Shown: in pieces, positions 26,038 through 35,223 of the stretch
Layout: each line of letters opens with the position of its first letter
How positions within the stretch are numbered: position 1 is the first letter of the stretch
NCBI RefSeq assembly: GCF_001439605.1
Contig: NZ_LMBX01000011.1
Span: forward strand, 375 to 64,374
Direction: 5' to 3'
Source of the DNA: Cytobacillus praedii
GTDB lineage: Bacteria; Bacillota; Bacilli; Bacillales; Cytobacillaceae
DNA length: 64,000 bases
The notes under the pieces: generated by a model
The model's input: only the letters and a program-made list of their open reading frames with translations
Database searches by the model: none
What the model was told of the DNA's origin: nothing
Translations under genes and position numbers: made by a program

Positions 26038-26799
26038 ATGGAACATTATAATGTAAAGATTGATGCGTTTGAAGGACCGCTTGATTTGCTTCTTCATTTA
26101 ATAAATCGGCTAGAGATTGATATATACGATATTCCAGTAGCGGAAATTACTGAGCAATATTTATTGTATATCCATACAATGCAAGTGCTGCAGCTTGATG
26201 TGGCAAGTGAATATCTCGTTATGGCGGCTACCCTGCTTGCGATTAAGAGCAAAATGCTTCTCCCAAAGCATGAGGAAGATTTGCTCGATGATGAGCTGGG
26301 CTTAGGGCATGAGGAAGATACGATGGAAGAGCTAGTTGAAAGATTAGTTGAATACAGAAAATATAAAGAAGCAGCAGTTGATTTTAAAGAAATGGAAAAA
26401 GAGAGAGGCTTAATGTTTACAAAGCCTCCAAGTGATTTAAGCGATTATGCAAAAGACGTTCAGCCGGAAAAAACAGAGTTAAACGTCTCCTTGTATGACA
26501 TGCTTGGTGCATTTCAAAAACTATTAAGAAGACAAAAGCTGCAAAAACCGCTTTCAACTAAAATAGCACGCCAGGAAATCCCAATAGAAACGAGAATGGC
26601 TGAAATTCTTGATGATTTAAGGCAGTTCAAGGTGCGAAAAAGCTTTTATGACCTCTTTCCCGTTCTTGACCGTGAAAATATTGTGGTTACTTTTTTAGCC
26701 ATGTTAGAGCTAATAAAACGCCATGAAATCTTTATTGAGCAAGAAGGCAATTTTTCTGAGATTTATGTAAGTGCAATGGAAGGGGGAGATGAGTATTAA
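26038..26799 (+). CDS. scpA: Segregation and condensation protein A (kleisin)
   Basis: Kleisin subunit of the SMC-ScpAB condensin. The 253-aa protein begins [30 protein letters not shown], the invariant ScpA start that binds the SMC neck, with an acidic linker near residues 80-100 and a C-terminal winged helix ([21 protein letters not shown]) for the SMC head. The ATG at 26038 is the only start that retains this N-terminus. It overlaps scpB by 11 bp, so the two are translationally coupled. Confidence 0.95.
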   Translation: MEHYNVKIDAFEGPLDLLLHLINRLEIDIYDIPVAEITEQYLLYIHTMQVLQLDVASEYLVMAATLLAIKSKMLLPKHEEDLLDDELGLGHEEDTMEELVERLVEYRKYKEAAVDFKEMEKERGLMFTKPPSDLSDYAKDVQPEKTELNVSLYDMLGAFQKLLRRQKLQKPLSTKIARQEIPIETRMAEILDDLRQFKVRKSFYDLFPVLDRENIVVTFLAMLELIKRHEIFIEQEGNFSEIYVSAMEGGDEY

Positions 26800-27397
26800 T
26801 ATTGTAAATTGGAAGGGTATTGTTGAAAGTTTATTATTTGCCGCAGGGGATGAAGGACTGACTTTAAAGCAGATGGCATTAGTTCTCGAAATCGAGGAGC
26901 TGCAAGCTGAAGAAATTATTAAAGAATTAATGGAAGATTATCAAAAAGATGATATGCGAGGCATTACAGTTATCGAATTAGCAGGTACTTATCAGCTTGC
27001 GACAAAAAAGGAGAATTCTGCCTATCTAAAGAGGCTTGTCGTCACCCCTCAAGCTTCAACATTATCACAAGCAGCGTTAGAGACATTGGCAATTATTGCT
27101 TATAAACAGCCAATTACAAGAGCAGAGATTGAGGAAATAAGAGGCGTGAAGACAGAGAGGCCAATACATACACTCATGGCTAAGGCGCTCATAAAAGAAG
27201 TGGGCAGAGCAGATGGATCGGGAAGAGCTTACCTGTACGGCACAACGAAAGAATTTCTTGATTATTTTGGCTTGAAAAAGATCGAAGAGCTGCCGCCTCT
27301 TCCTGAGAAGGTTGACGAAGATTATTTACAGGATGAAGCTGATTTATTTTTCGATAAAGTTCAGCTTCCATTAGCATTTCCGGGAGAGGGCCAATAA
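26789..27397 (+). CDS. scpB: Segregation and condensation protein B
   Basis: Two-winged-helix protein that binds the ScpA middle region as a dimer in condensin. The 202-aa product includes [20 protein letters not shown] at the start, the conserved [29 protein letters not shown] block and [11 protein letters not shown] near the end. The ATG at 26789 has AGGGGGAG just upstream. The start lies inside scpA, and a terminator at 27576 closes the pair. Confidence 0.95.
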   Translation: MSINIVNWKGIVESLLFAAGDEGLTLKQMALVLEIEELQAEEIIKELMEDYQKDDMRGITVIELAGTYQLATKKENSAYLKRLVVTPQASTLSQAALETLAIIAYKQPITRAEIEEIRGVKTERPIHTLMAKALIKEVGRADGSGRAYLYGTTKEFLDYFGLKKIEELPPLPEKVDEDYLQDEADLFFDKVQLPLAFPGEGQ

Positions 27398-27575
27398 TCC
27401 CTTGATAGATTAGAAGAAGTGATTGGGTTTTACAGGCATTTGACATCCTAACAGGATAAATGAATAAATCTGGTAGAAGTAGTCTGACTGCCTGTAATTC
27501 TGCGATTGGTTCAAGAGACAATGGATTGCTGGATTTTTCATACAATTGAATTTATTTATGGTAATATATACTTGT

Positions 27576-27610
27576 AAAAAATGCTTCATTTTCAAAATGG
27601 AGCATTTTCT
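27576..27610 (+). terminator. Terminator after scpAB
   Basis: AAAATGCTTCATTTT pairs with AAAATGGAGCATTTT, followed by CTATATT. It lies 180 bp after the scpB stop. Confidence 0.75.
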
Positions 27611-27660
27611 ATATTATTTTCGTTTTTACATATGGGGAAATAATTAGAGGAGGGGTTAAG

Positions 27661-28080
27661 ATGCTAATTAAACATTGTAAGGGATATGAGTTAGAAAAAG
27701 AGAAATCGAATACGTCTGAGGATTTCTTTAATCGAAGTGAGATTACTTTTGAAGAAGATGGACAGGAAAAGACATTACATGTTTTATATGTCCGGTATTT
27801 TGATGAACTGGCTCATGAGTTTACGCCATTTGAATCGAGTCCAATTTTTAAAGCAGGGTCTAGGGAAGTAGAATTTAAAGATATCGTTGCACTTATTTGT
27901 TTGTTGAAGAATCCAGGTTTTCGCCACCGCAAACGTGTATATATTAATTCTAAGCTGGAGTTTGCAGCCTATTTCCAAGATGTTGACTACACTAAGCTGC
28001 CGGCTATATTTGAAGATTTAGAAACAAAAAAAATATTTAATCTTCGTTCACCTTTAGAGTATATCGTACAGCCTCAATAG
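27661..28080 (+). CDS. Hypothetical 139-aa protein
   Basis: Not recognised. The ATG at 27661 follows AGAGGAGGGGTTAAG, a strong ribosome-binding site, and a terminator follows the stop at 28093. The product is soluble and mixed alpha/beta in appearance, with EKTLHVLYVRYFDELAHEFTP near residue 41, an acidic N-terminal third and a hydrophobic segment EFKDIVALICLLKNPGF around residue 75. It has no signal peptide, no membrane helix and a single cysteine in the core. It occupies the place of B. subtilis ypuI but does not look like that DUF3907 family as I recall it. Confidence 0.7.
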   Translation: MLIKHCKGYELEKEKSNTSEDFFNRSEITFEEDGQEKTLHVLYVRYFDELAHEFTPFESSPIFKAGSREVEFKDIVALICLLKNPGFRHRKRVYINSKLEFAAYFQDVDYTKLPAIFEDLETKKIFNLRSPLEYIVQPQ

Positions 28081-28092
28081 ATTAAATTTTAT

Positions 28093-28120
28093 AAGGGCAG
28101 CTAATATAGCTGCTCTTTTT
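28093..28120 (+). terminator. Terminator after the 139-aa protein gene
   Basis: AGGGCAGCT pairs with AGCTGCTCT around AATAT, followed by TTTTT. Confidence 0.85.
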
Positions 28121-28357
28121 ATATTTGTTATTTAATTAGTGATTGCTGTTTTGACTGCATATATAAATGAACCGTTTGTCATTTGTTGTGGAAGGTTCAA
28201 GTACGAAGCTTGGAGAGGAAATCAACTCTACACACTACTTTTAATAGAACTATTAAAAACAGAAATAGCTATGCTGCATTTACATTTTACTGGAAAGGCA
28301 ATTTTTCACCCAGATGCTCATACGATAGAAAGGGACTATTTAGGAAAGAGGGATTGT

Positions 28358-29248
28358 ATGAGCAAAATGAATGATTATATTCATGATGTGTTTAAGTGGA
28401 ATAAGGAGCTTCGGGCGTTTCTTGAATCAGAAAATGTCGATGAAAATAACGAGCTTTGGCAAAAGATGGATCGCATGACCGATATTATGGAGGGGATTCA
28501 AAATCCATTAGAAAATCATGAATTGTTTGAGATTCAAAACTATGTGGAAGAACTGCACTCAGACATGGAGACTTATTTCGCGAAAAGGCAGGAGCTTGGA
28601 AGTGTTTATGTCACCCCCCCTCATGTTGCTGCAGGAAATCATACATTGCCCCCATTGCCATATGCATACAATGCACTAGAGCCGTATATTTCTGAGGAAA
28701 TTATGAGAATTCATCATGATAAGCATCATCAATCATATGTAGATGGACTGAATAAGGCAGAAAAAGAGCTGCAAAAGGCGAGAAAATCAGGAGACTTTTC
28801 CTTAGTTAAGCACTGGTCACGGGAGCTTGCCTTTCATGGATCTGGCCATTACCTTCATACGATTTTCTGGAATAATATGATGCCTAAAGGCGGCGGGAAA
28901 CCCTCAGGTAGCTTGTTAAAAGCAATAGAAAAGTATTTTGGCAGTTTTGAAGCATTCAAAAAGCAATTTACTGAAGCGGCAAAGCAGGTGGAAGGAGTGG
29001 GGTGGGCTGTCCTAGTTTGGTCACCGAGGGCTCATCATCTTGAGATACTGCAATCGGAGAGGCATATGCTTTTAACACAATGGGATACAATCCCCTTGCT
29101 TGTATTGGATGTCTGGGAGCATGCCTACTATCTTCAATATAAAAATGACCGTGCTGATTACGTGAAGAATTGGTGGAATATTGTTAACTGGAAAGATGTT
29201 GAACAGCGATTTATGAAAGCTTCAGAGCTTAAATGGAAACCATTTTAA
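28358..29248 (+). CDS. sodF: Fe/Mn superoxide dismutase with N-terminal extension
   Basis: Dismutates superoxide. The 296-aa protein has a helical N-terminal extension of about 95 residues (MSKMNDYIHDVFKWNKELRAF onward) before the normal Fe/Mn-SOD domain, which starts HTLPPLPYAYNALEPYI. The metal ligands are present: His in RIHHDKHHQSYV, His in FHGSGHYLHTIFW, and Asp and His in LLVLDVWEHAYY. This layout matches B. subtilis SodF rather than the 200-aa SodA. The ATG at 28358 follows AAAGAGGGATTGT; a frame extending to 28139 has no good site. Metal preference is not decided here. Confidence 0.87.
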   Translation: MSKMNDYIHDVFKWNKELRAFLESENVDENNELWQKMDRMTDIMEGIQNPLENHELFEIQNYVEELHSDMETYFAKRQELGSVYVTPPHVAAGNHTLPPLPYAYNALEPYISEEIMRIHHDKHHQSYVDGLNKAEKELQKARKSGDFSLVKHWSRELAFHGSGHYLHTIFWNNMMPKGGGKPSGSLLKAIEKYFGSFEAFKKQFTEAAKQVEGVGWAVLVWSPRAHHLEILQSERHMLLTQWDTIPLLVLDVWEHAYYLQYKNDRADYVKNWWNIVNWKDVEQRFMKASELKWKPF

Positions 29249-29256
29249 TAGAAATA

Positions 29257-29290
29257 AAAGGCGAAAAACAATCTATGTTTTTCGCCTTTT
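29257..29290 (+). terminator. Terminator after sodF
   Basis: AAAAGGCGAAAAAC pairs with GTTTTTCGCCTTTT around AATCTAT. Confidence 0.9.
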
Positions 29291-29293
29291 ATT

Positions 29294-29322
29294 GTCATAT
29301 CAATACTTGTCCTGCATAAAAT
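29294..29322 (+). promoter_or_regulatory. Sigma-E promoter of dacB-spmA-spmB
   Basis: GTCATAT (29294-29300), a 14-nt spacer and CATAAAAT (29315-29322), one mismatch from the sigma-E -10 consensus, 26 nt before the dacB ATG. Sigma-E control of dacB is established in B. subtilis. Confidence 0.75.
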
Positions 29323-29348
29323 TGTACAAACCAGTGAAGGAGACTGCA

Positions 29349-30494
29349 ATGAAAACTATGAAAAAGCTGATAATTTTTCCCCTGATTGCTGCAATTTTTA
29401 TCGCGTTTATTCCACAGAAGGCACAAGCTTCTTTTTCTGTTAGTGCACAAAGTGCAATCCTAATGGAGCAAAGTTCTGGCCGGGTTTTATATGATAAAAA
29501 TGCAAATAAGCCGATGAGGATTGCAAGTATAACAAAAATCATGACGGCTATTTTAGCTATTGAATCAGGAAAAATGGATGAATTGGTAAAGGTAAGTGAA
29601 AAGGCAGTCCATACGGAAGGCTCTTCCATTTATTTAATTCCTGGTGAAAAAATTAAGCTGGAGGATTTAGTGTACGGGCTAATGCTCCGATCTGGCAATG
29701 ATGCAGCTGTTGCTATTGCAGAGCATGTTGGAGGCAGCCTGGATGGTTTCGTTTATTTAATGAATCAGAAGGCAGAAGAAATCGGTATGAAGAATACCCA
29801 TTTTGCCAATCCGCATGGACTTGATGACCATGAAAATCATATGTCAACTGCCTATGATATGGCACTTTTAACACGTTATGCTATGAATAATGATATTTAT
29901 GAGAAAATTTCAGGCACAAAAGTCCATAGTGCACCACATCCAACAGAAGAGTGGGATCGGAAGTGGAAGAATAAAAATAGACTGCTGACAGAGCTATACA
30001 AATATACAACGGGTGGAAAGACTGGCTTTACGAAACGAGCGAAGCGCACATTAGTAACGACAGCTGCTAAAGGGGAGCTGAACTTAATAGCTGTGACTCT
30101 AAATGGTCCGGATGATTGGAATGACCATATTCAAATGTATGAGTCAGGGTTTAATAATTACCGTTTAGTAGAGGTTTTGCCAAAGGGAAATATTGTTCAG
30201 GTGAAGGATAAATTTTATAAAAAGAAGGTCTATGTTGAACATGGATTTGACTATCCTGTGACATCAAAGGAAAAGAAACGCTTTCAAATTGAATATAAAT
30301 TGATAAAGCCAGATAAGGAATGGAAAGAGAGCCCCCCAGAAATTGTTGGTCAGGTGATTGTTTATTTCGACAAGAAGCAAGTGAAAAAAATGCCAATATA
30401 TTTCAAGCATGCTGATAATAAAGACAAGCAATCATTTTTTGAGCAATTTAGAAACATATTTCTTGTAATGATTGGTGTGAAAACAGATGGTTAA
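29349..30494 (+). CDS. dacB: D-alanyl-D-alanine carboxypeptidase DacB
   Basis: Mother-cell carboxypeptidase that lowers cortex cross-linking (PBP5*). The 381-aa product has a signal peptide ending AQA-SF near residue 28 and the serine-peptidase motifs SITK (60-63), SGN in LRSGNDAAV and KTG in TGGKTGFTKRAK. The C-terminal part ends in a hydrophobic anchor-like segment (FLVMIGV). The ATG at 29349 follows GAAGGAGACTGCA. The last 8 bp overlap spmA, forming a conserved dacB-spmA-spmB operon. Confidence 0.94.
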   Translation: MKTMKKLIIFPLIAAIFIAFIPQKAQASFSVSAQSAILMEQSSGRVLYDKNANKPMRIASITKIMTAILAIESGKMDELVKVSEKAVHTEGSSIYLIPGEKIKLEDLVYGLMLRSGNDAAVAIAEHVGGSLDGFVYLMNQKAEEIGMKNTHFANPHGLDDHENHMSTAYDMALLTRYAMNNDIYEKISGTKVHSAPHPTEEWDRKWKNKNRLLTELYKYTTGGKTGFTKRAKRTLVTTAAKGELNLIAVTLNGPDDWNDHIQMYESGFNNYRLVEVLPKGNIVQVKDKFYKKKVYVEHGFDYPVTSKEKKRFQIEYKLIKPDKEWKESPPEIVGQVIVYFDKKQVKKMPIYFKHADNKDKQSFFEQFRNIFLVMIGVKTDG

Positions 30495-31074
30495 TATCAT
30501 ATGGGTATTCTTAACTGTCATAGGGATTATTTTTGCAATGGTAAATGGGACGATGGATCAAGTGAATGAAGCGATCTTTAATGGGGCAGCAGAAGCTGTA
30601 ACTTTATGTATTGGATTAATCAGTGTTCTTGTTTTTTGGCTAGGAATGATGAAGATAGCAGAGGATGCTGGGCTATTGCAAAAATTGTCTCTCTTATTTA
30701 GACCAATTGTGAAGAAGCTTTTTCCAGATGTACCGAATGAACATCCGGCAATGGGCTACATACTTTCCAATATGATGGCAAATATGTTTGGGCTTGGGAA
30801 TGCAGCAACACCCCTAGGAATAAAGGCGATGGAAGAATTGAAGCGATTAAATGGAGGACTGGATGTAGCCAGCCGTTCCATGATTACCTTTCTAGCGATA
30901 AACACCTCAAGTATCACGCTAATACCAACAATGGTTATTGCCATAAGGATGAAATATGAATCCGCATCCCCGACAGAGATTGTCGGACCGACGTTAATAG
31001 CATCCTTTTGCTCCGCAATAGGCGCCATAATTATTGACCGGTATTTTTACTATAGAAGAAAGAAAAAAGCGTAA
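30487..31074 (+). CDS. spmA: Spore maturation protein A
   Basis: Polytopic membrane protein needed for normal spore core dehydration. The 195-aa product has the nucleoside-recognition (Gate) type domain, with FNGAAEAVTLCIGLISVLVFWLGMM and NMFGLGNAATPLGIKAME. The ATG at 30487 overlaps the dacB end. In B. subtilis spmB follows at once; here 291 bp containing an inverted family-B repeat intervene. Confidence 0.93.
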   Translation: MVNIIWVFLTVIGIIFAMVNGTMDQVNEAIFNGAAEAVTLCIGLISVLVFWLGMMKIAEDAGLLQKLSLLFRPIVKKLFPDVPNEHPAMGYILSNMMANMFGLGNAATPLGIKAMEELKRLNGGLDVASRSMITFLAINTSSITLIPTMVIAIRMKYESASPTEIVGPTLIASFCSAIGAIIIDRYFYYRRKKKA

Positions 31075-31075
31075 G

Positions 31076-31290
31076 CACCTTGATTAGCCCGATAAGCACA
31101 AGACCAACCTCTCATAAAGGTGTACTTTACCTATAGGGAAGTGGTGTCCTGTGACCTGGAGGTCGACAAAAAATGCGAAGTTCCCTTAAAAGCTTCACGT
31201 TTAGTCGTGGCATCGCTGACGAAGCTTTCCTTGTCCTGTCGACATCAGTATGTATTGTACGTCGAAGTTAGGAAGATTGGGCAAGGTGCA
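31076..31290 (-). repeat. Family-B intergenic repeat, inverted long form (copy B5)
   Basis: Starts CACCTTGATTAGCCCGATAAG and includes GGTGTACTTTACC, TCCTGTGACCTGGAGGTCG, AAAGCTTCACGTTTAGTCGTG and GGAAGATTGGGCAAGGTGC. Its reverse complement follows the order of copy B1, including B1's extra left half. It separates spmA from spmB. Confidence 0.7.
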
Positions 31291-31365
31291 AAAAACTAAC
31301 ACAAAAAGAGGTGGACATCATATAGATGAAAGCTATCTAAAAGAACGAGAAAAGGATGAGGTCGT

Positions 31366-31902
31366 ATGCAAGTTGTATCGGTTATCTCCCTCTGGTTTAT
31401 TCCTGTTCTAATTGGTTTCATATTAATATATGGGACGATAAAACGTGTACCCACATATGAAAGCTTTGTAGAGGGTGGAAAAGAAGGAATAAAAATTGCT
31501 GTCTCGATTATTCCTTTTCTTGTTGGGATGCTCGTTGCTATTTCCGTTTTTCGGGCTTCTGGAGCCTTGGAGTATTTCATGGAGTTTATTCGCCCTGCGC
31601 TGGAGGCAGTCGGCATTCCGCCTGACATAGTCCCGCTCGCTATCATTCGGCCGATTTCTGGTTCAGCAGCACTTGGAATGACTAGTGATTTAATTGCTGT
31701 TCATGGTCCCGATTCATTTATTGGCAGATTAGCTTCTGTTCTGCAAGGCAGTACCGATACAACCTTTTATGTTTTGACAGTTTATTTTGGTGCTGTTGGA
31801 ATTAGGAAAATGGGAGATGCTTTAAAAGTAGGCCTACTGGCAGATTTAATTGGAATTATCGCAGCAATAGTAGTTGTTACGATTATTTTTGGCAGTAAAT
31901 GA
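31366..31902 (+). CDS. spmB: Spore maturation protein B
   Basis: Membrane partner of SpmA, 178 aa, Gate domain, with FVEGGKEGIKIAVSIIPFLVGMLVAISVFR and RPISGSAALGMTSDLIAVHGPDSFIGRLASVLQGSTDTTFYV-type motifs of the family. The ATG at 31366 follows GAAAAGGATGAGGTCGT. It may be read from the dacB promoter through repeat B5, or from its own; no clear promoter is visible. A terminator follows at 31929. Confidence 0.93.
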   Translation: MQVVSVISLWFIPVLIGFILIYGTIKRVPTYESFVEGGKEGIKIAVSIIPFLVGMLVAISVFRASGALEYFMEFIRPALEAVGIPPDIVPLAIIRPISGSAALGMTSDLIAVHGPDSFIGRLASVLQGSTDTTFYVLTVYFGAVGIRKMGDALKVGLLADLIGIIAAIVVVTIIFGSK

Positions 31903-31928
31903 GGAGCTATAAAAGGATAATAACAATC

Positions 31929-31961
31929 AAAAATACCTAAAATAATAGGTATTTTTTTTTT
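31929..31961 (+). terminator. Terminator after spmB
   Basis: AAAAATACCTA pairs with TAGGTATTTTT around AAATAA, extended by more T residues. Confidence 0.9.
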
Positions 31962-32072
31962 GACTAATTATTTGAAAAAAGCGTCTACTTTGAAAAAAGA
32001 ATGATTTATGTCATAATTCATTAGGATGGAAATAGGTATAATCCTTATTAAGTAATAGTTGGGGTGACATAA

Positions 32073-32792
32073 ATGGAAAGATTGCAAAAGGTAATTGCCC
32101 ATGCAGGATTTGCTTCACGCAGAAAAGCAGAGGAGCTTATCAAGGAAGGTCATGTAAGGGTAAATGGAAAAACAGTAAAGGAACTTGGTATTAAGGTTTC
32201 ATCGTCAGATCGAGTAGAAGTGAATGGTATTCCTGTCGAAAGGGAAGAACCCGTTTATTTTCTTCTATACAAACCAAGAGGTGTTATATCAAGTGTAACG
32301 GATGATAAAGGGAGAAAAGTCGTAACTGACTATTTTCAGCAGATTAAGCAGCGGATTTACCCGGTGGGGCGTCTAGACTTTGATACTTCAGGTCTGTTGC
32401 TTTTGACTAATGATGGGGAATTTGCGAATCTGCTCATGCACCCGAAGAATGAGATTGAAAAGGTGTATGTAGCCAAGGTGAAAGGGATTCCATCAAGAGA
32501 GAAAATGAGAAGCTTAGAAAAAGGAGTCCGCTTGGAAGATGGAAAAACAGCACCTGCACAGACAAAAGTACTTTCCATCGATAAGAAAAAGCAAACGGCT
32601 ATCATTGAATTAACAATTCATGAGGGGAGAAATCGACAAGTTAGAAGGATGCTCGAGGCAATTGGCCATCCAGTCATAAAATTAAAAAGAGAAAGATACG
32701 GTTTCTTAACTCTTCAAGGGCTAAATGCAGGTGAAGCAAGAGAATTAACTGCACATGAGGTGAAGCAATTACGAGCGCTATCTAAATCATAA
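32073..32792 (+). CDS. rluB: 23S rRNA pseudouridine synthase RluB
   Basis: Makes pseudouridine in 23S rRNA (position 2605 in E. coli numbering). The 239-aa protein has an N-terminal S4 RNA-binding domain (MERLQKVIAHAGFASRRKAEELI) and the RsuA/RluB catalytic motif GRLDFDTSGLLLLTNDG with the catalytic Asp. C-terminal motif HEGRNRQVRRM is typical. The ATG at 32073 follows GGGGTGACATAA. Position between spmB and resA is the B. subtilis order (ypuL). Confidence 0.94.
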   Translation: MERLQKVIAHAGFASRRKAEELIKEGHVRVNGKTVKELGIKVSSSDRVEVNGIPVEREEPVYFLLYKPRGVISSVTDDKGRKVVTDYFQQIKQRIYPVGRLDFDTSGLLLLTNDGEFANLLMHPKNEIEKVYVAKVKGIPSREKMRSLEKGVRLEDGKTAPAQTKVLSIDKKKQTAIIELTIHEGRNRQVRRMLEAIGHPVIKLKRERYGFLTLQGLNAGEARELTAHEVKQLRALSKS

Positions 32793-33038
32793 TTGCCTTT
32801 GGTTAATTGTATTTTTCAACTAATTAAGGAAATTTCATAGAAAAGTCACAGTTACTTCAAATTGTAAACATTATTAGAATGTTGATAAATGGTATAATAA
32901 AAATCGGCTGTTTCGTTTTATTAAGCTGAGGGATGAGGGAATTAAAGAAATCGTCTAACCTGCCGATTTCCTCCATCTCGCCTCTAACCTCTGACTTCTA
33001 AAAAAGACGCACAGCGTTTTTCTAAAGGGGAGAGTGTG

Positions 33039-33563
33039 ATGAAGAAGCGTCGTTTAGTCATAAGAACGATTATTTTACTCATTTTAGGTGCAGCTGTTGC
33101 CTATACTTTGTATGCAAATTTTACAAAAGATGATATTAAAAAGGTTGTTGTTGGAGAACAAGCACCTGACTTCGTTCTTGTGGATTTGAATGGAGAGGAA
33201 CATCGTCTTTCAGATTATAAGGGACAGGGTGTTTTCCTGAATTTCTGGGGTACATATTGCAAGCCATGTGAAAAGGAAATGCCGTATATGGATAATCAGT
33301 ACAAACAGTTTAAAGACAAAGGTGTACAAACATTAGCTGTAAATGTAGGTGAATCAGAACTATCGGTAAGTAAATTTGCTGATAGACATAATTTAACGTT
33401 TCCAATTGTAATTGATAAGGACGGACAAGTTCAGACAGCTTATAAAATCGGCGCACTTCCTGCAACCTTTATGATTGATAAAGATGGTAAAGTTGTTAAA
33501 TATCACACAGGTCAATTAACGGAAGAAATGATTAAAGAGTTAATGGAACAAGTTCAACCATAA
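33039..33563 (+). CDS. resA: Thiol-disulfide oxidoreductase ResA
   Basis: Membrane-anchored thioredoxin-like protein that reduces apocytochrome c heme-site cysteines outside the membrane. The 174-aa protein has an uncleaved N-terminal helix (residues 8-26) and the active site WGTYCKPCEKE with Cys74 and Cys77, the same numbering as B. subtilis ResA, plus a cis-proline region ALPATFMI. The ATG at 33039 follows GGGGAGAGTGTG (an overlapping GTG at 33036 is possible). First gene of resABC. The 246-bp upstream gap has a TATAAT at 32893 without a clear -35, AAATCGGC pairing with GCCGATTT (32901 and 32962), and no other gene. Confidence 0.94.
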   Translation: MKKRRLVIRTIILLILGAAVAYTLYANFTKDDIKKVVVGEQAPDFVLVDLNGEEHRLSDYKGQGVFLNFWGTYCKPCEKEMPYMDNQYKQFKDKGVQTLAVNVGESELSVSKFADRHNLTFPIVIDKDGQVQTAYKIGALPATFMIDKDGKVVKYHTGQLTEEMIKELMEQVQP

Positions 33564-33582
33564 GCTATGGGGAGTTTTTAAA

Positions 33583-35211
33583 ATGAAACATGTAAAATGC
33601 GAATGCGGACACGTGAATCCGCATGGAACCATTCTTTGTGAAGCATGTGGAAGAGTTCTTCAGGAATCGGAAAAGGAAAAGCAACTTGTTGATATGCGCT
33701 ATGAAGGCAGTGCACGCCGCTCGCAAACGTACAACAAAACAATCGTAGATAAAGTCTGGAATTTCTTTTCATCTGTAAAAGTTGGCGTTTGGCTAATTGT
33801 TATCACATTAATTGCCTCAGCGCTCGGCACAATTTTTCCGCAAGAAATGTATATTCCACCTATTATGCCAGCCGCAGAGTATTATGAGGATCAGTACGGA
33901 TGGATAGGGAAGCTTTATTATGATCTAGGTTTTCACAACTTATATAGCTCCTGGTGGTATCTTGTATTAATCGCCTCTATTGGTATTTCGCTGGTGATTT
34001 GCAGCCTTGACAGGGTTATTCCACTATGGCGTGCATTGAAAGCTCAGCGTGTTTCAAGGCATGAAGGTTTTTTAAAGCGCCAGCGCGTCTTTGGCGTCTC
34101 AGAGGCTAGCAATCTTGATGAATCCTATGAAAAGGTAAAAGAAAGATTAAAAGCAAAGAGATACAATATCCGTGAAGAAGATGGAAATATCCTTGCAGAA
34201 AAGGGCAGATTTTCAAGATGGGGACCTTATGTAAACCATATCGGACTTATTATCTTCTTAATCGGTGGAATGCTTCGGTTTGTTCCAGGCATGTATATAG
34301 ATGAAGTCCTTTGGGTTCGTGAAGGGGAGACGAAAGTCATTCCAGAAACGGATGGACAGTATTATTTAAAGAATAATAAGTTTATTCTAGAAGTTTATGA
34401 TAAAGATAAAGATAACCAAGCGTTTAGTGAAGCAATTGAGGAAAAAGGAATGGTAGCAAAAAACTACCAATCGAATGTAACCCTTTACAAGAAGAAAGGG
34501 GAAACAGTTGCTGGACAACCGCCTGAACTTGAGAAAGTAAAGGATTATCCAATTAAAGTAAATGAACCGCTTAAGTTCGAAGGGTATGCACTCTATCAAG
34601 TTAGCTATAAATTAGATGAATTAAGCAAAATGACTTTTACATTGGGCAATAAGAAGTCAAATGAATCATTTGGTGAAGTAAAAATTGATTTGAATGACCC
34701 GAAAGATCGCTATGATCTTGGCAATGGGTATGCTGTAGAAGTAGTAAGCTATTTCCCTGACTTTGAATTTGATGACAGCGGGGAGCCGGTAACAAAATCG
34801 AAAGTTCCAAACAATCCTGCATTTGTATTCAAAATGATTACTCCTGATAAAAAAGAAGGTGAAATCAGTTTTGTAGCTATTCAGCAAACAATTGAGCCAT
34901 TTGGTGATAATGAATATAAAATGAATTTTTCTGGTATTGATACGAAAAATGTTTCCTCTATTACCGTTCGAAAAGATTTAACTCTATGGCTTATCGCATT
35001 TGGCGGACTTATCTTTATGATAGGGGTTGCTCAAGGATCCTATTGGAATCATCGGCGTATATGGATTCGCAGAGTAAATGATGAAGTCTGGATTGCTGGA
35101 CATACGAATAAAAACTGGCATGGTCTAAAAAGGGAAATCCAGGCTGTATTAGAGGATACTGGAATCAAGGAACCTGAAGATCAAATGCAGAAAGAAGAAA
35201 ATAAAGAATAA
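33583..35211 (+). CDS. resB: Cytochrome c biogenesis protein ResB
   Basis: With ResC forms the system II heme delivery and ligation complex. The 542-aa protein starts with a zinc-ribbon-like CECG..CEACG stretch (residues 6-22), then membrane helices near residues 63-85, 127-150 and 215-235, a large extracytoplasmic domain, and a final helix near residue 470. The ATG at 33583 follows TGGGGAGTTTTTAAA. It lies 19 bp after resA and 12 bp before resC, so the three are one operon. Confidence 0.95.
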   Translation: MKHVKCECGHVNPHGTILCEACGRVLQESEKEKQLVDMRYEGSARRSQTYNKTIVDKVWNFFSSVKVGVWLIVITLIASALGTIFPQEMYIPPIMPAAEYYEDQYGWIGKLYYDLGFHNLYSSWWYLVLIASIGISLVICSLDRVIPLWRALKAQRVSRHEGFLKRQRVFGVSEASNLDESYEKVKERLKAKRYNIREEDGNILAEKGRFSRWGPYVNHIGLIIFLIGGMLRFVPGMYIDEVLWVREGETKVIPETDGQYYLKNNKFILEVYDKDKDNQAFSEAIEEKGMVAKNYQSNVTLYKKKGETVAGQPPELEKVKDYPIKVNEPLKFEGYALYQVSYKLDELSKMTFTLGNKKSNESFGEVKIDLNDPKDRYDLGNGYAVEVVSYFPDFEFDDSGEPVTKSKVPNNPAFVFKMITPDKKEGEISFVAIQQTIEPFGDNEYKMNFSGIDTKNVSSITVRKDLTLWLIAFGGLIFMIGVAQGSYWNHRRIWIRRVNDEVWIAGHTNKNWHGLKREIQAVLEDTGIKEPEDQMQKEENKE

Positions 35212-35223
35212 GGAGGGAAATCA

